A stretch of 64,000 bases of DNA, taken from Talpa occidentalis. Lineage: Eukaryota > Chordata > Mammalia > Eulipotyphla > Talpidae. The position numbers and the translations under genes are program-made. The notes under the pieces were generated by a model, which saw nothing but the letters and a program-made list of their open reading frames with translations, did not search any database and was not told the DNA's origin. Below, piece after piece: positions 35,519 to 46,589 of the stretch. Within the stretch, counting starts at the first letter, position 1, and each line of letters begins with the position of its first letter. The DNA is taken from positions 109,358,615 to 109,422,614 of the forward strand of contig NW_023603184.1 in assembly GCF_014898055.3 (NCBI RefSeq). The letters run 5' to 3'.

Positions 35519-35788
35519 GGGCCTCCCCGGTGGCGCAGCAGTTGAGCGCTGGGTTGCGAAGCTGCCTGCGGCCTCTGTGGCGCCGGTTCGATCCCCGGCT
35601 GCTCCCCGGCCACCGGAGGAGGGTCCCACATGGCGCGCAGACCTCTCCTGCCGCCCGCTGCTCCCCTCAGCAGTGTACTTCGGTCCTTCTGCCTGCTCTG
35701 CTCCCCGCTCTGGCTCTGGTGAATTCTCTCACCCTCCCGCGCTTCTGACTGTACCCAGTGCTTGCATAAATTAATTAATTAATTAATT
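35519..35788 (+). mobile_element. Full-length tRNA-derived SINE (subtype A, TTAA-type tail)
   Basis: Exact 16-bp repeats AAAAGATTTTGATCTA lie at 35503-35518 and 35789-35804. The sequence is nearly identical to the copies at 7102, 37022 and 43741, with a B box GGTTCGATCCC. Its tail is the unusual AATT/TTAA repeat ATAAATTAATTAATTAATT rather than AAAT. The three open frames over it (35440-35631, 35530-35748, 35577-35774) are artefacts of the GC-rich body. Confidence 0.96.
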
Positions 35789-35804
35789 AAAAGATTTTGA
35801 TCTA

Positions 35805-36561
35805 TCAAGCATAACTATAGAATATTGCCATTTGTAAACAGATACACTAGAACTCTGTATTCATTCCTTTTATAGCTTCCCCCCTTGTTATTTTTCTCCC
35901 TTTATCTTTCACTCTTTATTTGCCATATCTCCTTATTTCTTTTCTCTTTTCTCTTTCTTGTTCCACTTCTTTTTTCCTCTTAATTATTTGTTAATTTCTC
36001 TAGGGGCTCAGAAGATAGAAAAAGAACTGGGGAGTATCCATCATTTAGGATATGTCAAATTTCAAATAATAAAAAAGTCATACTCAAACTAGCTTAAGGA
36101 ATGAAGTTGGTTATCTCAGGTAGCAAAATGTCCAAGATAGAGAGCCCCTTAATTTGGTTAATTCAACAAGATTTTCAAGAAAAGAGATTCCATTTTTCTT
36201 TGCTTCTGTCCTTGGTGTGTATACTTTCTCTCTAAGCTGGCTCCTATCGTAATTGCAAGATGTTGCAGCTCTTACATAAGTTACATCCAGAGAGAATCAT
36301 TCAGACACCAAGTGCTTCTTCTGGCATCTGCCTTGTACAACATATGAAAACAATTTGAGAAGCACACCTAGCAGAATGCCTGCAATCTCTCATTGATCAG
36401 TATTGAATCAAAACCTCTTGTTGAGTCATTCAATAGATACTTATTGCATTAATTCACAGAGATTTCTACCAGTTCTAAAATTAGGATTTGGAAAAAAAAA
36501 TCTTCCAGAATCCAGAAATAATATTATATTACCAAAACATATTTTAGCAAACGAGCAGGGC
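35805..36561. other. Unassigned sequence
   Basis: A pyrimidine-rich + strand stretch (CTTTATCTTTCACTCTTTATT and neighbours) covers about 35875-36000. No family recognised. Confidence 0.45.
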
Positions 36562-36838
36562 ATTGGATCTCCCTGGTGGCACAGGGGTTAAGTTTCGCTC
36601 TATCAAGCTGTCACCAGCCATTGCAATGGGAGTTTGATCCCTGGCCAGGGAGCTACCCCACGTGGTGCAACTGACCTCTCCTGTCTCGCCCACTGCTCCC
36701 CTCACCAGTGTATTTCAGTAGATCCTCATGTTCTGCTCTCCACTCTGTATCTCAAGAATCTTCTCATCTCTGCCATCATACCTCTGGCCTGTACCCCAGT
36801 TCTTGTATGCATAAATAAATAAATCTTTAAAAAAAAAA
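36562..36838 (+). mobile_element. Older tRNA-derived SINE (subtype B)
   Basis: The head is GGATCTCCCTGGTGGCACAGGGGTTAAG followed by TCTATCAAGCTGTCACCAGCC. This differs from the subtype A head (GCGGTTGAGCGCTGGGTTGCG). The tail is TTGTATGCATAAATAAATAAATCTTTAAAAAAAAAA, with the TCTTT motif. The flanking repeats are imperfect (GAGCAGG at 36553-36559 and 36839-36845), which fits greater age. Confidence 0.9.
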
Positions 36839-37003
36839 GAGCAGGCCAAAAAAAGGAAATTATAAGAAGAAATTGCTCTCTTACTGCACACATGGGGACT
36901 TACTATTGAGAAAGCTGAAAGCAATCTTTACTGCCATCTTATCTCCTTTCCCCAATGAACATATTCCTTTTATACCCAATAAACATTAATTACATATCTA
37001 ATC
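36839..37003. other. Short unassigned host sequence
   Basis: Lies between two SINEs. No feature recognised apart from the flanking duplications. Confidence 0.5.
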
Positions 37004-37021
37004 AAATAATATGGTATTAGG

Positions 37022-37335
37022 GGGCCTCCCCGGTGGCGCAGCGGTTGAGCGCTGGGTTGCGAAGCTGCCCGCGGCCTCTACAGCGCCGGTTCGTTCCCCG
37101 GCTGCTCTCCGGCCACCGGAGGAGGGTCCCACATGGCGCGCAGACCTCTCCTGCCGCCCGCTGCTCCCCTCAGCAGTGTACTTCGGTCCTTCTGCCTGCT
37201 CTGCTCCCCGCTCTGGCTCTGGTGAATTCTCTCACCCTCCCGCGCTTCTGACTGTACCCAGTGCTTATATGTATGTATGTATCAATCAATCAATAAATAA
37301 ATTAAAAAAAAAAGAATTTAACATATTTAAAAAAA
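37022..37335 (+). mobile_element. Full-length tRNA-derived SINE (subtype A) with two-part tail
   Basis: Exact 18-bp repeats AAATAATATGGTATTAGG flank it at 37004-37021 and 37336-37353. After the body, the tail is TATG and TCAA/TAAA repeats, an A10 run (37304-37313), a non-SINE piece GAATTTAACATATTT (37314-37328), then a second A run. The two A runs inside the target duplications suggest a short 3' transduction. The + strand open frames 37011-37352 and 37033-37251 are spurious. Confidence 0.95.
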
Positions 37336-37353
37336 AAATAATATGGTATTAGG

Positions 37354-37994
37354 AAAATCAGAAAATTTGTAGTGAAGAGAAGAAGAAAAGGAATCAAAAG
37401 TTGTTCTCTTTATGGGTTGAGTTAGGCTTATTTTTTTTTAATTTTTAAAGCTGAAAAATATATATTTGAATTTGTTTTTTAAAATCACAGTGGTAATTAT
37501 AATGCTATAATGGGAAAACTATAACCAGTATGAATACCTGGGATATCATTAGAGGAGGGAAAAATAAAATATAGCAAGGACTAAAAAATTAGCAAGAAAT
37601 ATTAGGAAAATGTGAAATCAAAATAGAAGTCAGAAGTCAAAGATAAAACAAAAAAAATCAATTATTAAAAAGAAAATGTTAGTGACCAAACTCCTTTACA
37701 GACATCCTCTAGGAAAGAAAACTTTCCTATGCCCTGTGGCTAGGGTGATCAGATAGTTTCTCTTTAAAATTTGGAAAGACACTTTTGAGAATAAAGGTTG
37801 TCAATATCAATACACGTGCCTGGAAGAGAAATGTAAACTAGAACATTAGGACTTTCCCAGGCAAAAGTGGCTATGAAAGATATATTTAAATAACATGAAA
37901 GGGTTGGACAAAAAAATAATACATACCATACAGATTTTAAGGCACAGGAATTAAAACAGCAATAAACAAATTTTAAGGCAAAATTTCTTGAATA
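37354..37994. other. Unassigned AT-rich sequence
   Basis: No gene or repeat family recognised. Confidence 0.5.
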
Positions 37995-38100
37995 TCAGTC
38001 AGTTGACAGGTATTTATTGAAAACTCTCTAGGCGAGGTACTATTTCAGGGACAGCACAATAGAAACAAGCAAGATAAACACAGTTACCATCTTCAGTTTA
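37995..38100 (-). mobile_element. L2 3' end, antisense
   Basis: GGTATTTATTGAAAACTCTCTAGGCGAGGTACTATTTCAGGGACAGCACAATAGAAACAAG is a decayed reverse complement of the L2 terminus, whose sense form ends in AATAAATATTTGTTGA-type text. Confidence 0.6.
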
Positions 38101-38359
38101 GTTCCTTTATGTTCCAAACCTAATACAGCAATGACCATGAGAAAATTAAGAGTATTGTCTAAAATTTGTCGCTAAAAAGCTTATTTTCCCAGAAGGAATT
38201 TGAACAAAATGGATATGCAAGAGACTTAACAAGCAATATGGCCTGGGCACTGACCCATCAGAATGAGTACAGGCCCTAACTGGTGTGGTCATTGCAGTGT
38301 GTTCCTGTGAGAGACAGCCTGACACAATGTGTAGTTAACAGTGTGAATGTACAGATTAA

Positions 38360-38580
38360 TGACTGAGGAGTTGGACTACTTCAAACATTTTCTAAGTCTA
38401 CCACTCATTAACTTTATAAAAACTTTAACATATTGTTCAAACTCTGTGAGCTTACGTTAGTTATCTATAAAAGATAAAAATATTATTTAATTCATAGGTT
38501 GTAGAAAGGATCAGATGAAATAATACATAAACACAGTGCCCAGTACAGAGGAGGCACTTGATGAATGGCAATTATTCAAC
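38360..38580 (+). mobile_element. MIR SINE
   Basis: Core and 3' landmarks in order: TCTACCACTCATTAACTTTATAAAAAC, GTTATCTATAAAAGATAAAAATATTA, GGTTGTAGAAAGGATCAGATGAAATAATACATAAACACAGTGCCCAGTACAGAGGAGGCACTTGATGAATGGC. Confidence 0.85.
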
Positions 38581-40339
38581 ATTACAATACTGAAAATCCT
38601 TATTCTTTCAGGCATTGCAGTAACTGAAATTTCTTCTGTTGGATAAACTGTTTCGGTGTGGGACAAGGGGGAGATGGGAATTTTCCCTGTCCTTGGGCTC
38701 TAATTCATTTTTACAAGGTTATCAGAACGTTTACCCTGAACTGGAGAGAAAAATGAAAAAAAAAAAAAAAAGTGTGTGGGGAAAGATGTTATGGCAGAGG
38801 TGGAAGGAGAATAATTTCATAATTTCATGATGAATAAATTTGGAAAGATTCTAAATAAAATGCTAAATTAAATAGAGCAGGAAATTAAAGACTAATATGT
38901 CATAATTAAAAATGATTCATGTTAGTAATATCAAAGTGGTTTAATCTGAAAAACTATTAATGTATTAACACACGAGACGATCAAAGGAGATGAGCCATTG
39001 GACCATTTCTCAACTGAAGGAACAATGTTGGTCAGACTGAAAAACTGAGATTTTCTAACATGATGTTGGAGGTCTAAATTGTAGAGTACTTTATCTGAAG
39101 TTCCAAGTGTATTTTTTGTTTTGGTTTGGTGTGGCTTAGTTTTGGTTTTGGATATTTATTTGGTGACAAATCTGTGCTAACATTCAGAGCCAAATAGGAG
39201 AATGCAGAAAGCTAAAAATTGATCAAATCTTGCATGTATCATTTGTGGCAGAAGTGAGGTAGTTGCTTGATGTCTAAAATCTATATCTAGATGATAGAAT
39301 AATAGTTAACTTTTTTATTAATTTGTAAGTCATTCACATGTCTGTGTAACTTTGGGGTAACATTTTTACTCCTCCATATGTGTGCATTCTTCACTCATGG
39401 GATAGTTTTTAGTTACTATCTTTACTATATATTTGCTTTTATTTTATTTCTTTTTAAAATTGATCAGTATCGCTATGAAATATGAAGTTACCTCACTTAC
39501 TGCTTTTTTTCACCTCCCGCATTTTCAGATTTTCCCATGTTATATTGTTTTTACAGTAATGGTATTTTTTTATGAGACCATATATAGTGTCTTTCATGTT
39601 CATCTAGGCTAGTGTTACTACTGTTGCTGCCCAGTGTCAGCCTCACAGTGGGTACTTCCTGGGCCCTGTCTTATACTTGGACCATAATTTCTGGGATTGG
39701 GGTAATAATTAACCAAACTGCACATTAAAAAACAAATTGATGGATATTAAAGTTCAAGGACCAATGGCTTATAGGTTGGGTACAGAAATGAAAGCCAATA
39801 AATAGAAATTAAATTTATAGCATTGTGAATATAATTTATTCTGCAGTGAAATACTTTGACCAGTCAAATTGATAGAGTATTTCTTAGGGTTTATCCTAGA
39901 AGCAAACTTTTTAAGGAATTATTATCACTATTTTCCTGGACAGTTCTGTTCTTTGCCTAGTTCATTCTAAGTTGGAAATTTCCTCCAATGTTCCCAGGAA
40001 GAGGCAGCTTTGTTGTGCAACCAGAATTTCTTCTCTGCTCTGTATTCTCTATGGGACTAATCTTGGACTTATATTTCTCAAGAACTTCTTGAAGTTTATG
40101 GTATCCTTTCTTGACTTCCTCTACCATAGCAATCTTATTTTAAGAAAGAAGACATTTTATGTCAATAAGTAGGGATTAGTAGAGGAAAAGGCAAGCAGAC
40201 ATGTTGAAGCTATTATCTTGAGCTTGAATTTTCCATATCTAGATGAATTGTTCATCATGATTATATTTTTAAATACTGACACTTTTTGCTTTGATTGTAA
40301 AATTTATAATTCATTTCTAATTTAAGATAAGTATGAATA
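38581..40339. other. Unassigned sequence
   Basis: An A-run of about 16 lies at 38756-38771. The + strand open frames 38639-38830 and 39972-40172 show no recognisable domain. Confidence 0.45.
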
Positions 40340-40880
40340 GCCTTGAAAGAGTATGATAAATTCTGAAGGTAATAAAGAATGTCAATCTTAAATCAACAAA
40401 AGCATAATGATACTGAATCACTGGAGACTCAATATCAGTCAAAGTCAGAAAAACAATAAATTTATTTCTTATCACCACTGTGATTTAATATAGTTCCAAA
40501 GTTCTGCCCAAATCAGTGAAATAAAACAAGAAGAAACAAGAGCATCTTTATTTTCAGATATTAACTAGTCAAGAAATCCTGAAGAATCAATTGAAATGCT
40601 ACTAGAATTAACAAGAGAAAACAGTAAATTGAACAGGTAAAAATAGATGTGAAAATCAGTATTTTTATACATAACAACAATAATCAGGCAGCAAAACAGA
40701 TAAAAGTTTCTTTCACAGCAGTAACAAAATGCCTGTAGTATAAACTCATCATGAAATATGTAGCACCCATAAAAGAACACTATAAATCTACAGAGTGAAA
40801 TGAAAGCAGATTTAATAAATGGTGGAATAGTCCATGTTTTTGAATTAAAAAATAAAACCAAAAATGGTCAACCTATTTTC
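40340..40880 (+). mobile_element. Decayed L1 ORF2 fragment
   Basis: AATCAGTGAAATAAAACAAGAAG, CAAGAGCATCTTTATTTTCAGATATTAACTAG, TTTTTATACATAACAACAATAATCAGGCAGC and TTCTTTCACAGCAGTAACAAAATGCCTG follow the L1 reverse-transcriptase region and the sequence after it in order. The copy has diverged strongly and every frame is broken. Confidence 0.8.
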
Positions 40881-41667
40881 CAATTTATTTTCATTTTAAA
40901 CAATTGGATTTATTATTACTATAATATATTTTCAGAGGGAATAGTTTGTACTTGTTAATATCAGAATATGTTATTTATCTTTTATAATTAAAATAATACT
41001 GCACTGACATAATTATTGCTGGATGAATGTGCAAATCCAAGGTAGGACCTACTATGTATAAGAAATTTGAATATAATAAATATATGATACATTATTAAGA
41101 TACCTAAGAATTACTAAATTTAGGACTACTTATTTGTAAAATGATATTTAGATTTTTATCTCACATTATTATATATCAAAACACACACCACCTATATATT
41201 TTTTAGATTTATACCTTAAAGATAAAATTGTATAGAACAAATCATATGTTTGAATAATACATGATCTTTAAAAAGAGAAGAAACTTTTAGCAGAAAAATA
41301 GTAATAGATTTTCAGCAAATCAAAAATTTTAATACATTAAAATTTCAGATACAAGTATTTAAAAATATTACAAAAACTTAGTTGTAAATAGAAATTTGGA
41401 ACAATTAATTGTTAATAATAGATATTCATACATGCAATATACAAAGTAAAAGATAAAACAACTAGGTAAAGGGAATATAAATATTTGAGTCAAAGCTCAA
41501 ATAGTATGTTTGAAAACAATCTTTTTCACTTTTGGTCAGAGAAATGGAAATATTTAAAATCAGTGATGAAAAGTAATTTTGCCATTAATGCAAATTACAT
41601 ATACATCTATTTACGCACACATATTACATAACATCATATTTTATTTTATAAGATGAATCGTGTCATA
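40881..41667. other. Unassigned, very AT-rich sequence
   Basis: No gene or repeat recognised. It could include unrecognisable L1, since L1 lies on both sides. Confidence 0.45.
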
Positions 41668-43250
41668 TTTTATAAAATAATAAAAATGCAAGCCACAGGT
41701 AGACTGGAAAAAATACTTGCAAGTCACATAACTGATTAAAGATATACCTGGAATATAAAAAGAACTTTCCCAACTCAATAATAAAAAAAACTTAACTATA
41801 AAAAAAAAATCGTGTAAGCTTTCACCTTAGAAAATTACAAAAAACAGGCAAATTAAAGTCAAAATCAGCATAAGAAATAAATAATAAAAATTAGAGCAGA
41901 AATTAATTAAATTAAAAACAGAAAATCAATAGAAAATATCAAAACCAAAAGCTCATTTTTTGAGATTAATAAAATTGGTAAGCCTCTAGCCAGACTAAGA
42001 AATAATAATAATAAAATATAGATATTACTGATGTCAGAAATAAAATGGGAATATCACTACAGACCCATGGATATTAAAGGGATAATAAGGTGAACTATGA
42101 ACAACTCTGTCACCTACATGACCACATAGATGAATTGGACCCATCCATTCCTTAAAAGATATAAGCTGCCAAAACTCACAAAAGAAAAAATAGACCGTCT
42201 AAATAAGCTGTATTTCTATATATAACACAAAAGTTGCAAAGAAAGAATTGATAATTTGAATTTAAAACTTCTGCTCTATAAAAGAAAATGTCAAGTGAAT
42301 GAAAAGATAAGTTGCAGACTGGAAGAAAGTATTTGCAAAAACATCTGATCAGGGACATTATCCATCATATAGAGCAAGAACTCATAACTCAACAATAAGA
42401 ACACAGAGAACCAAATTAAAAGACACCTCGCCAAAGAAGAGATACAGATCACAAATAAACAAATAAAAAGATGTTCCACTTCATTTATACTATGGAAATG
42501 CAAGTTAAAGCAACAATGAGAAACCACTACACACTATTAGAATAGTCAATATCCAGAACACTGACAACAGCAAATACTAACAAAGTTGTGGGGACACAAC
42601 TATTGCACTATTCAGCTATTGCACTCCTTGTTATTTACCCAAAGTTGTTAAAGAAATATGTCCATACAAAAACTTGCAAGATGTACTTAGAAGCAACCAA
42701 GATCTTCCTCAACAGATGAATGAATAAATCAACTGTACTATACACAGACAATGGGATATAATCAACATTCCAAGAAAACAAGTTATCAAGTCAAAAAAAG
42801 ACATACACTAAATACATTTCACTAAGTGAGAAAATTTATCTGAAAAGTCTACATAAATTATGATTCCACCTACATAATATTCTAGAAAAGGCAAATCTAT
42901 GGAGACACTATAATGATCAGTGGTTGCTGGGCTTGAGGGGGAGTAAGCATGAAGAGATGGAGCACAGAGAATGAGGATACAGAGGGCAGTGAGACCACTC
43001 TAATGACCTAATGACACTCTAATGATCAGCACATGTCATTATATATTTATCCAAATCTACTGAATGTGCAACACCAACAGTAAACCATAATGTAAACTGT
43101 GAACTAAGGGTAATAACGGTGTCCAGTGTAGGTTCATCAACTATAACAAATGTACCACTTTAGCAAGGGGGTGTTGATAATGGGGAAGGTTTTGCATATT
43201 TGGGGAAAGAGGAATATAGAATATCAATGTACCTCTGTCTCAATTTTGCT
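41668..43250 (+). mobile_element. Rearranged decayed L1 (several pieces)
   Basis: The pieces are out of order. A late-ORF2 segment (GACTGGAAAAAATACTTGCAAGTCACATAACTGA) lies at 41700-41745. A mid-ORF2 segment follows (AATTAAAAACAGAAAATCAATAG to GAATTGGACCCATCCATTCC, 41890-42160). Late ORF2 appears again (GACTGGAAGAAAGTATTTGCAAAAACATCTGATC, 42318-42352), then the AGATGTTCCACTTCATTTATACTATGG block and the 3' end (about 42660-43250). All frames are broken. The minus-strand open frames 42176-42358 and 42291-42527 are antisense shadows. Confidence 0.8.
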
Positions 43251-43289
43251 GGCGGTCTAAAACAACTTTTCATGCCCAAGCATGAAATA

Positions 43290-43615
43290 AATAACTCAAA
43301 AATATGCTAACCTCTAACGGTGCAAACTCCTTAGACTGGTCTTCAAAACAGTCACTGATATGAATCTGGCTTACCTCCCGCTGCTTTCCAATACATACCT
43401 CCTCTATTGTCTACTGCAGCTGAGCCACTGTGCTTTTCCCTGTGGAACTTCCTGCGCCAAGTGTTCTCATCATTTCTACCAGTCAAGGTCTTACCCATTG
43501 TCTAATACCTGCATACCTGGCTTCCTCTTCCTGTTGTATTTCTCTTCTTATAAACCAGAATTTGTTGCACTTTTCTCTAAATACCCTTCCACTGCTGCTA
43601 AACCTCTTTTATGGC
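43290..43615 (+). mobile_element. L2 3' fragment
   Basis: CTTAGACTGGTCTTCAAAACAGTCAC, GCTGAGCCACTGTGCTTTTCCCTGTGGAACTTCCTGCGCCAAGTGTTC and CTGGCTTCCTCTTCCTGTTG follow L2 text. The open frames 43360-43695 and 43430-43624 are read through this repeat. Confidence 0.65.
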
Positions 43616-43641
43616 TCCAGATAAAGAGACATTCCCATGTC

Positions 43642-43683
43642 TGGTGTGTGTGTGTCTCTGTGTGTGTGTGTGTGTGTGTGTGT
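43642..43683. repeat. GT-dinucleotide microsatellite
   Basis: GT units interrupted once by CTCT. It creates a poly-Cys/Val or Thr/His artefact in overlapping frames. Confidence 0.93.
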
Positions 43684-43740
43684 TGGATTGTATAGTGGGG
43701 GTGGGCAGAGAAGAGAATGGGGGCAAAAAGGAAGGGCATT

Positions 43741-44054
43741 GGGTCTCCCCGGTGGCGCAGTGGTTGAGCGCTGAGTTGCGAAGCTGCCCGCGGCCTCTGC
43801 GGTGCCGGTTCGATCCCCGGCTGCTCCCCGGCCACCAGGGGAGGGTCCCACATGGCGCGCAGATCTCTCCTGCCGCCCGCTGCTCCCCTCAGCAGTGTAC
43901 TTCGGTCCTTCTGCCTGCTCTGCTCCCCGCTCTGGCTCTGGTGAATTCTCTCACCCTCCCGCGCTTCTGACTGTACCCAGTGCATGTATAAACGAAACAA
44001 ACGAACAAACAAATAAATAAATAAAACATGCCTCTATAAAAGAAAAAAAAAAAA
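43741..44054 (+). mobile_element. Full-length tRNA-derived SINE (subtype A) with shared 3' tail
   Basis: Exact 15-bp repeats AAAAGGAAGGGCATT lie at 43726-43740 and 44055-44069. Head, B box (GGTTCGATCCC) and body match subtype A, and the end is CCCAGTGCATGTATAAACGAA. After AAAT repeats comes ACATGCCTCTATAAAAG and a long A run. The GTGCATGTATAAAC variant and the CATGCCTCTATAAAA tail occur in this window only here and in the copy at 7102, so the two derive from one source lineage. The long open frames 43548-44012 (minus) and 43611-43970 (plus) are SINE artefacts. Confidence 0.96.
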
Positions 44055-44069
44055 AAAAGGAAGGGCATT

Positions 44070-45289
44070 GGCTGATTATGTCTATTTTTTAATCCCCTAG
44101 CAGATATCCTGATGAGTGAGTAAGCAATAAATATTCATTAAATAAATCTTATAAGAAATTGTGTAATACATGAATTTTTTTCTGGGTTATAGTTCTCTAC
44201 AGAAAAGTATAATTTTCTTTGACTTTCAAAGGGACTTAAGATACTGTATTGCAAATGGTTTGGAAATGCTGCGGTATAAAAATAGTAGCCCAGTTAATAA
44301 GACAATAATGAACATAGCAAAAGGAGGCACCAGCTTTATCATTATGTGTGTCATCTGAAATACTTTCAAAACATGAAAACATTTAGCAAGTACTTGGTGG
44401 CATGTTGGAGTGCTTACCTTAGGCAATATCAAATATAATTGTTCTTATGTAATATGAAGAAAAATACAAATAAAATAGTTAAGTGACTGCTAACAGAGAA
44501 TGATTTTATGTGCTAGGTAAAAAGAAGTAAATCAGCACATCTGTTATCTGTATTAGTTCTATATGACTGTCATCATTCATAACTGTTACTTTGCTTTCTT
44601 TATTTTGCTTCTCTCTGTAAAGTAGATCAGTCAGTTGTCATTTTATTGGAATAATACATCATGCTGTTGGTGCTTTGCTCATGAGGGTTGATTGAAATAA
44701 CAAGATTTCTTTTCATTTCATAGGTAGTTCAATTATCAGTCACTCATTTTTTAAAGGTACAACTATATTTAAATACAATTCAAACATATATTATTGAGCA
44801 TATTTATTATATTCAATAGTAATATATTTCAATCACCTAAAAGCTTACAGTCTTACTATTTTTGTCATTAGTCCTTTAGCTTTAGAAGTTCATATAATAT
44901 AACTTACTATAAATATTATAATGTGGGTCCTGTTGGGTAGGAATATTATAACATTTGCTTTCTTTAGGTTATGTGGAAGGATTCATAAGTATTTCCATCT
45001 GAATTGTTACTAAGAATGCATCTTAGTTCTGGGAGTTAAGTGCCTAGCAAACACAAAATACCCCTAGTTGTCAGGATAATTGGCTTTACTTTAGTGTGCC
45101 TTAGATGTCTTAGTTATTTTTGATGGTCTGTCTGAGTTAAATGCTTGTTATTTTTTTTTAACTGACACCAAGTAAAACCAACATAACATTAAGTTCTTCT
45201 GCCTTATTAACTTCAACACTGTGTTTCTCAGAGCAGCACTGCCACTAAGAAATCTCACATTAGACTGGAATCCTTCTCTTGTCCACATG
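44070..45289. other. Unassigned AT-rich sequence
   Basis: No gene or repeat family recognised. The open frames 44170-44358 and 44226-44432 overlap on opposite strands without any domain. Confidence 0.45.
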
Positions 45290-45610
45290 TTTTTATTCAT
45301 TCAGTCATTCACCCATATAACAGCTATTTATTTGTCCCTACTATAACCCAAGCACTGGGATGTAAAAAGGTCCTAGAAATCAAGAAATTCAATCTGGGGA
45401 AGAAGGAGATGTATTAACAGAAAAATTATAATGCAATGTGGTATGTATAATTCATTAAGCTATTTGACAAAAATCATATTCAGTACTTTTTATGTATGGC
45501 TGGTATTGTGGTATTCAAGAACTAGAAATAAAATCACAAGCATCCAGATATAGTCATTGTCTTAATGGAGTTTATAGGCTAGAGGTTTATTTAAGAAATA
45601 AATAGAAGGC
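45290..45610 (-). mobile_element. L2 3' ends, antisense (probably two copies)
   Basis: First CAGCTATTTATTTGTCCCTACTATAACCCAAGCACTGGGATG, then TTTTTATGTATGGCTGGTATTGTGGTATTC and CAGATATAGTCATTGTCTTAATGGAGTTTATAGGCTAG. Both are decayed reverse complements of L2 termini. Confidence 0.65.
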
Positions 45611-45779
45611 AAAATTGATAGTTATTGGTGCCTATTTATAGAGTTATTGGTAGATAGTTATTGGGGTGATAGAATGGATGAGTGGAGGGTTCGAGTAAAA
45701 GGGCACACAAATACTTTTTTCCAGGTTTCTAACTTGGGGTTTGTTTGATTACTCACTAACAGACGATCATATAGAACTT

Positions 45780-45897
45780 ATTCCATGTTAGATTCTTTTC
45801 TAGGAAATCATTAATCCATCAAATCCTCCATAACAACCCCTTGATTATATATCCCTATCTTGTTAATGAGAAGTCAACCTAGTAACTTTACCAAGGT
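45780..45897 (-). mobile_element. MIR fragment, antisense, interrupted by a SINE
   Basis: ATTAATCCATCAAATCCTCCATAACAACCCCTTGATTATATATCCCTATCTTGTTAATGAG, followed by TAACTTTACCAAGG, follows antisense MIR. The text resumes after the SINE at 46175. Confidence 0.6.
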
Positions 45898-46174
45898 TGG
45901 GGCCTCCCTGGTGGCACAGGGCTTAAAGATACAGTGCTATCAAGCTATGGCCAGTCACTGCAGCAGAAGTTCCATCCCCAACTAGCCAGGGAGCAACCCA
46001 CATGGCGCAGTAGATCTCTCCTATCTTGCCTGCTGCTCCCCTCAGGAGTGTATTTCAGTCTGTCTGCTTGTTCTGCTCCCCACTCTGTCTCTGGTGAATC
46101 TTCTCACCCCCACACCTCTGGTCTACACCCCAGGTCTTGTATGCATAAATAAATAAATCTTAAAAAAAAAAAAA
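45898..46174 (+). mobile_element. tRNA-derived SINE (subtype B)
   Basis: Flanked by AACTTTACCAAGGT (45884-45897) and AACTTTACCAAAGT (46175-46188), one mismatch in 14. The head is GGGCCTCCCTGGTGGCACAG followed by the GCTATCAAGCTATGGCCAG segment of subtype B. The tail is TTGTATGCATAAATAAATAAATCTTAAAAA. It inserted into an older MIR. The open frame 45934-46152 is spurious. Confidence 0.93.
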
Positions 46175-46188
46175 AACTTTACCAAAGT

Positions 46189-46589
46189 TCATAGCATGGG
46201 AACTCCCCTACTTACACAATCTGGCTTCTGAATCTGTACATCCACTACTGATCTAGGTTTCCTCTTACATATTGTCACATATCACAATAGGGATGTTTCC
46301 ATGACCTATCACCATGGAAAAGAGATGTGTTACTTCTGTGGGAATAAGTCAATCTGAGTGCTTATAAAACATCCTATAATAGATAGCTTGCTGAGTATGG
46401 TATTAAATTTATGATAGAGAAGTATGCTAAAGATAGAGATTCCAATGCATCAGTTTGTAGATATTAGTGAAAGCCTTAAAAGTACGTGAGCTCACTTAGT
46501 GGTCCCCAAAGACTAATCCAGACACCACTTCAGGTCCATGTTGAAGACCATGGCAGGTTTTAGCAATGTAGATAAATAATGATTGTTGA
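46189..46589. other. Unassigned sequence
   Basis: It starts with the continuation of the MIR-like host text (about 46189-46260). The remainder is not recognised. Confidence 0.45.

Noticed and set aside
43548..44012. 154-codon minus-strand open frame and overlapping plus-strand frames
   Set aside because: They read through the GC-rich SINE body, the GT microsatellite and L2. The same Arg/Pro/Ala-rich peptides recur at every SINE copy (7045-7458, 35440-35774, 37011-37352).
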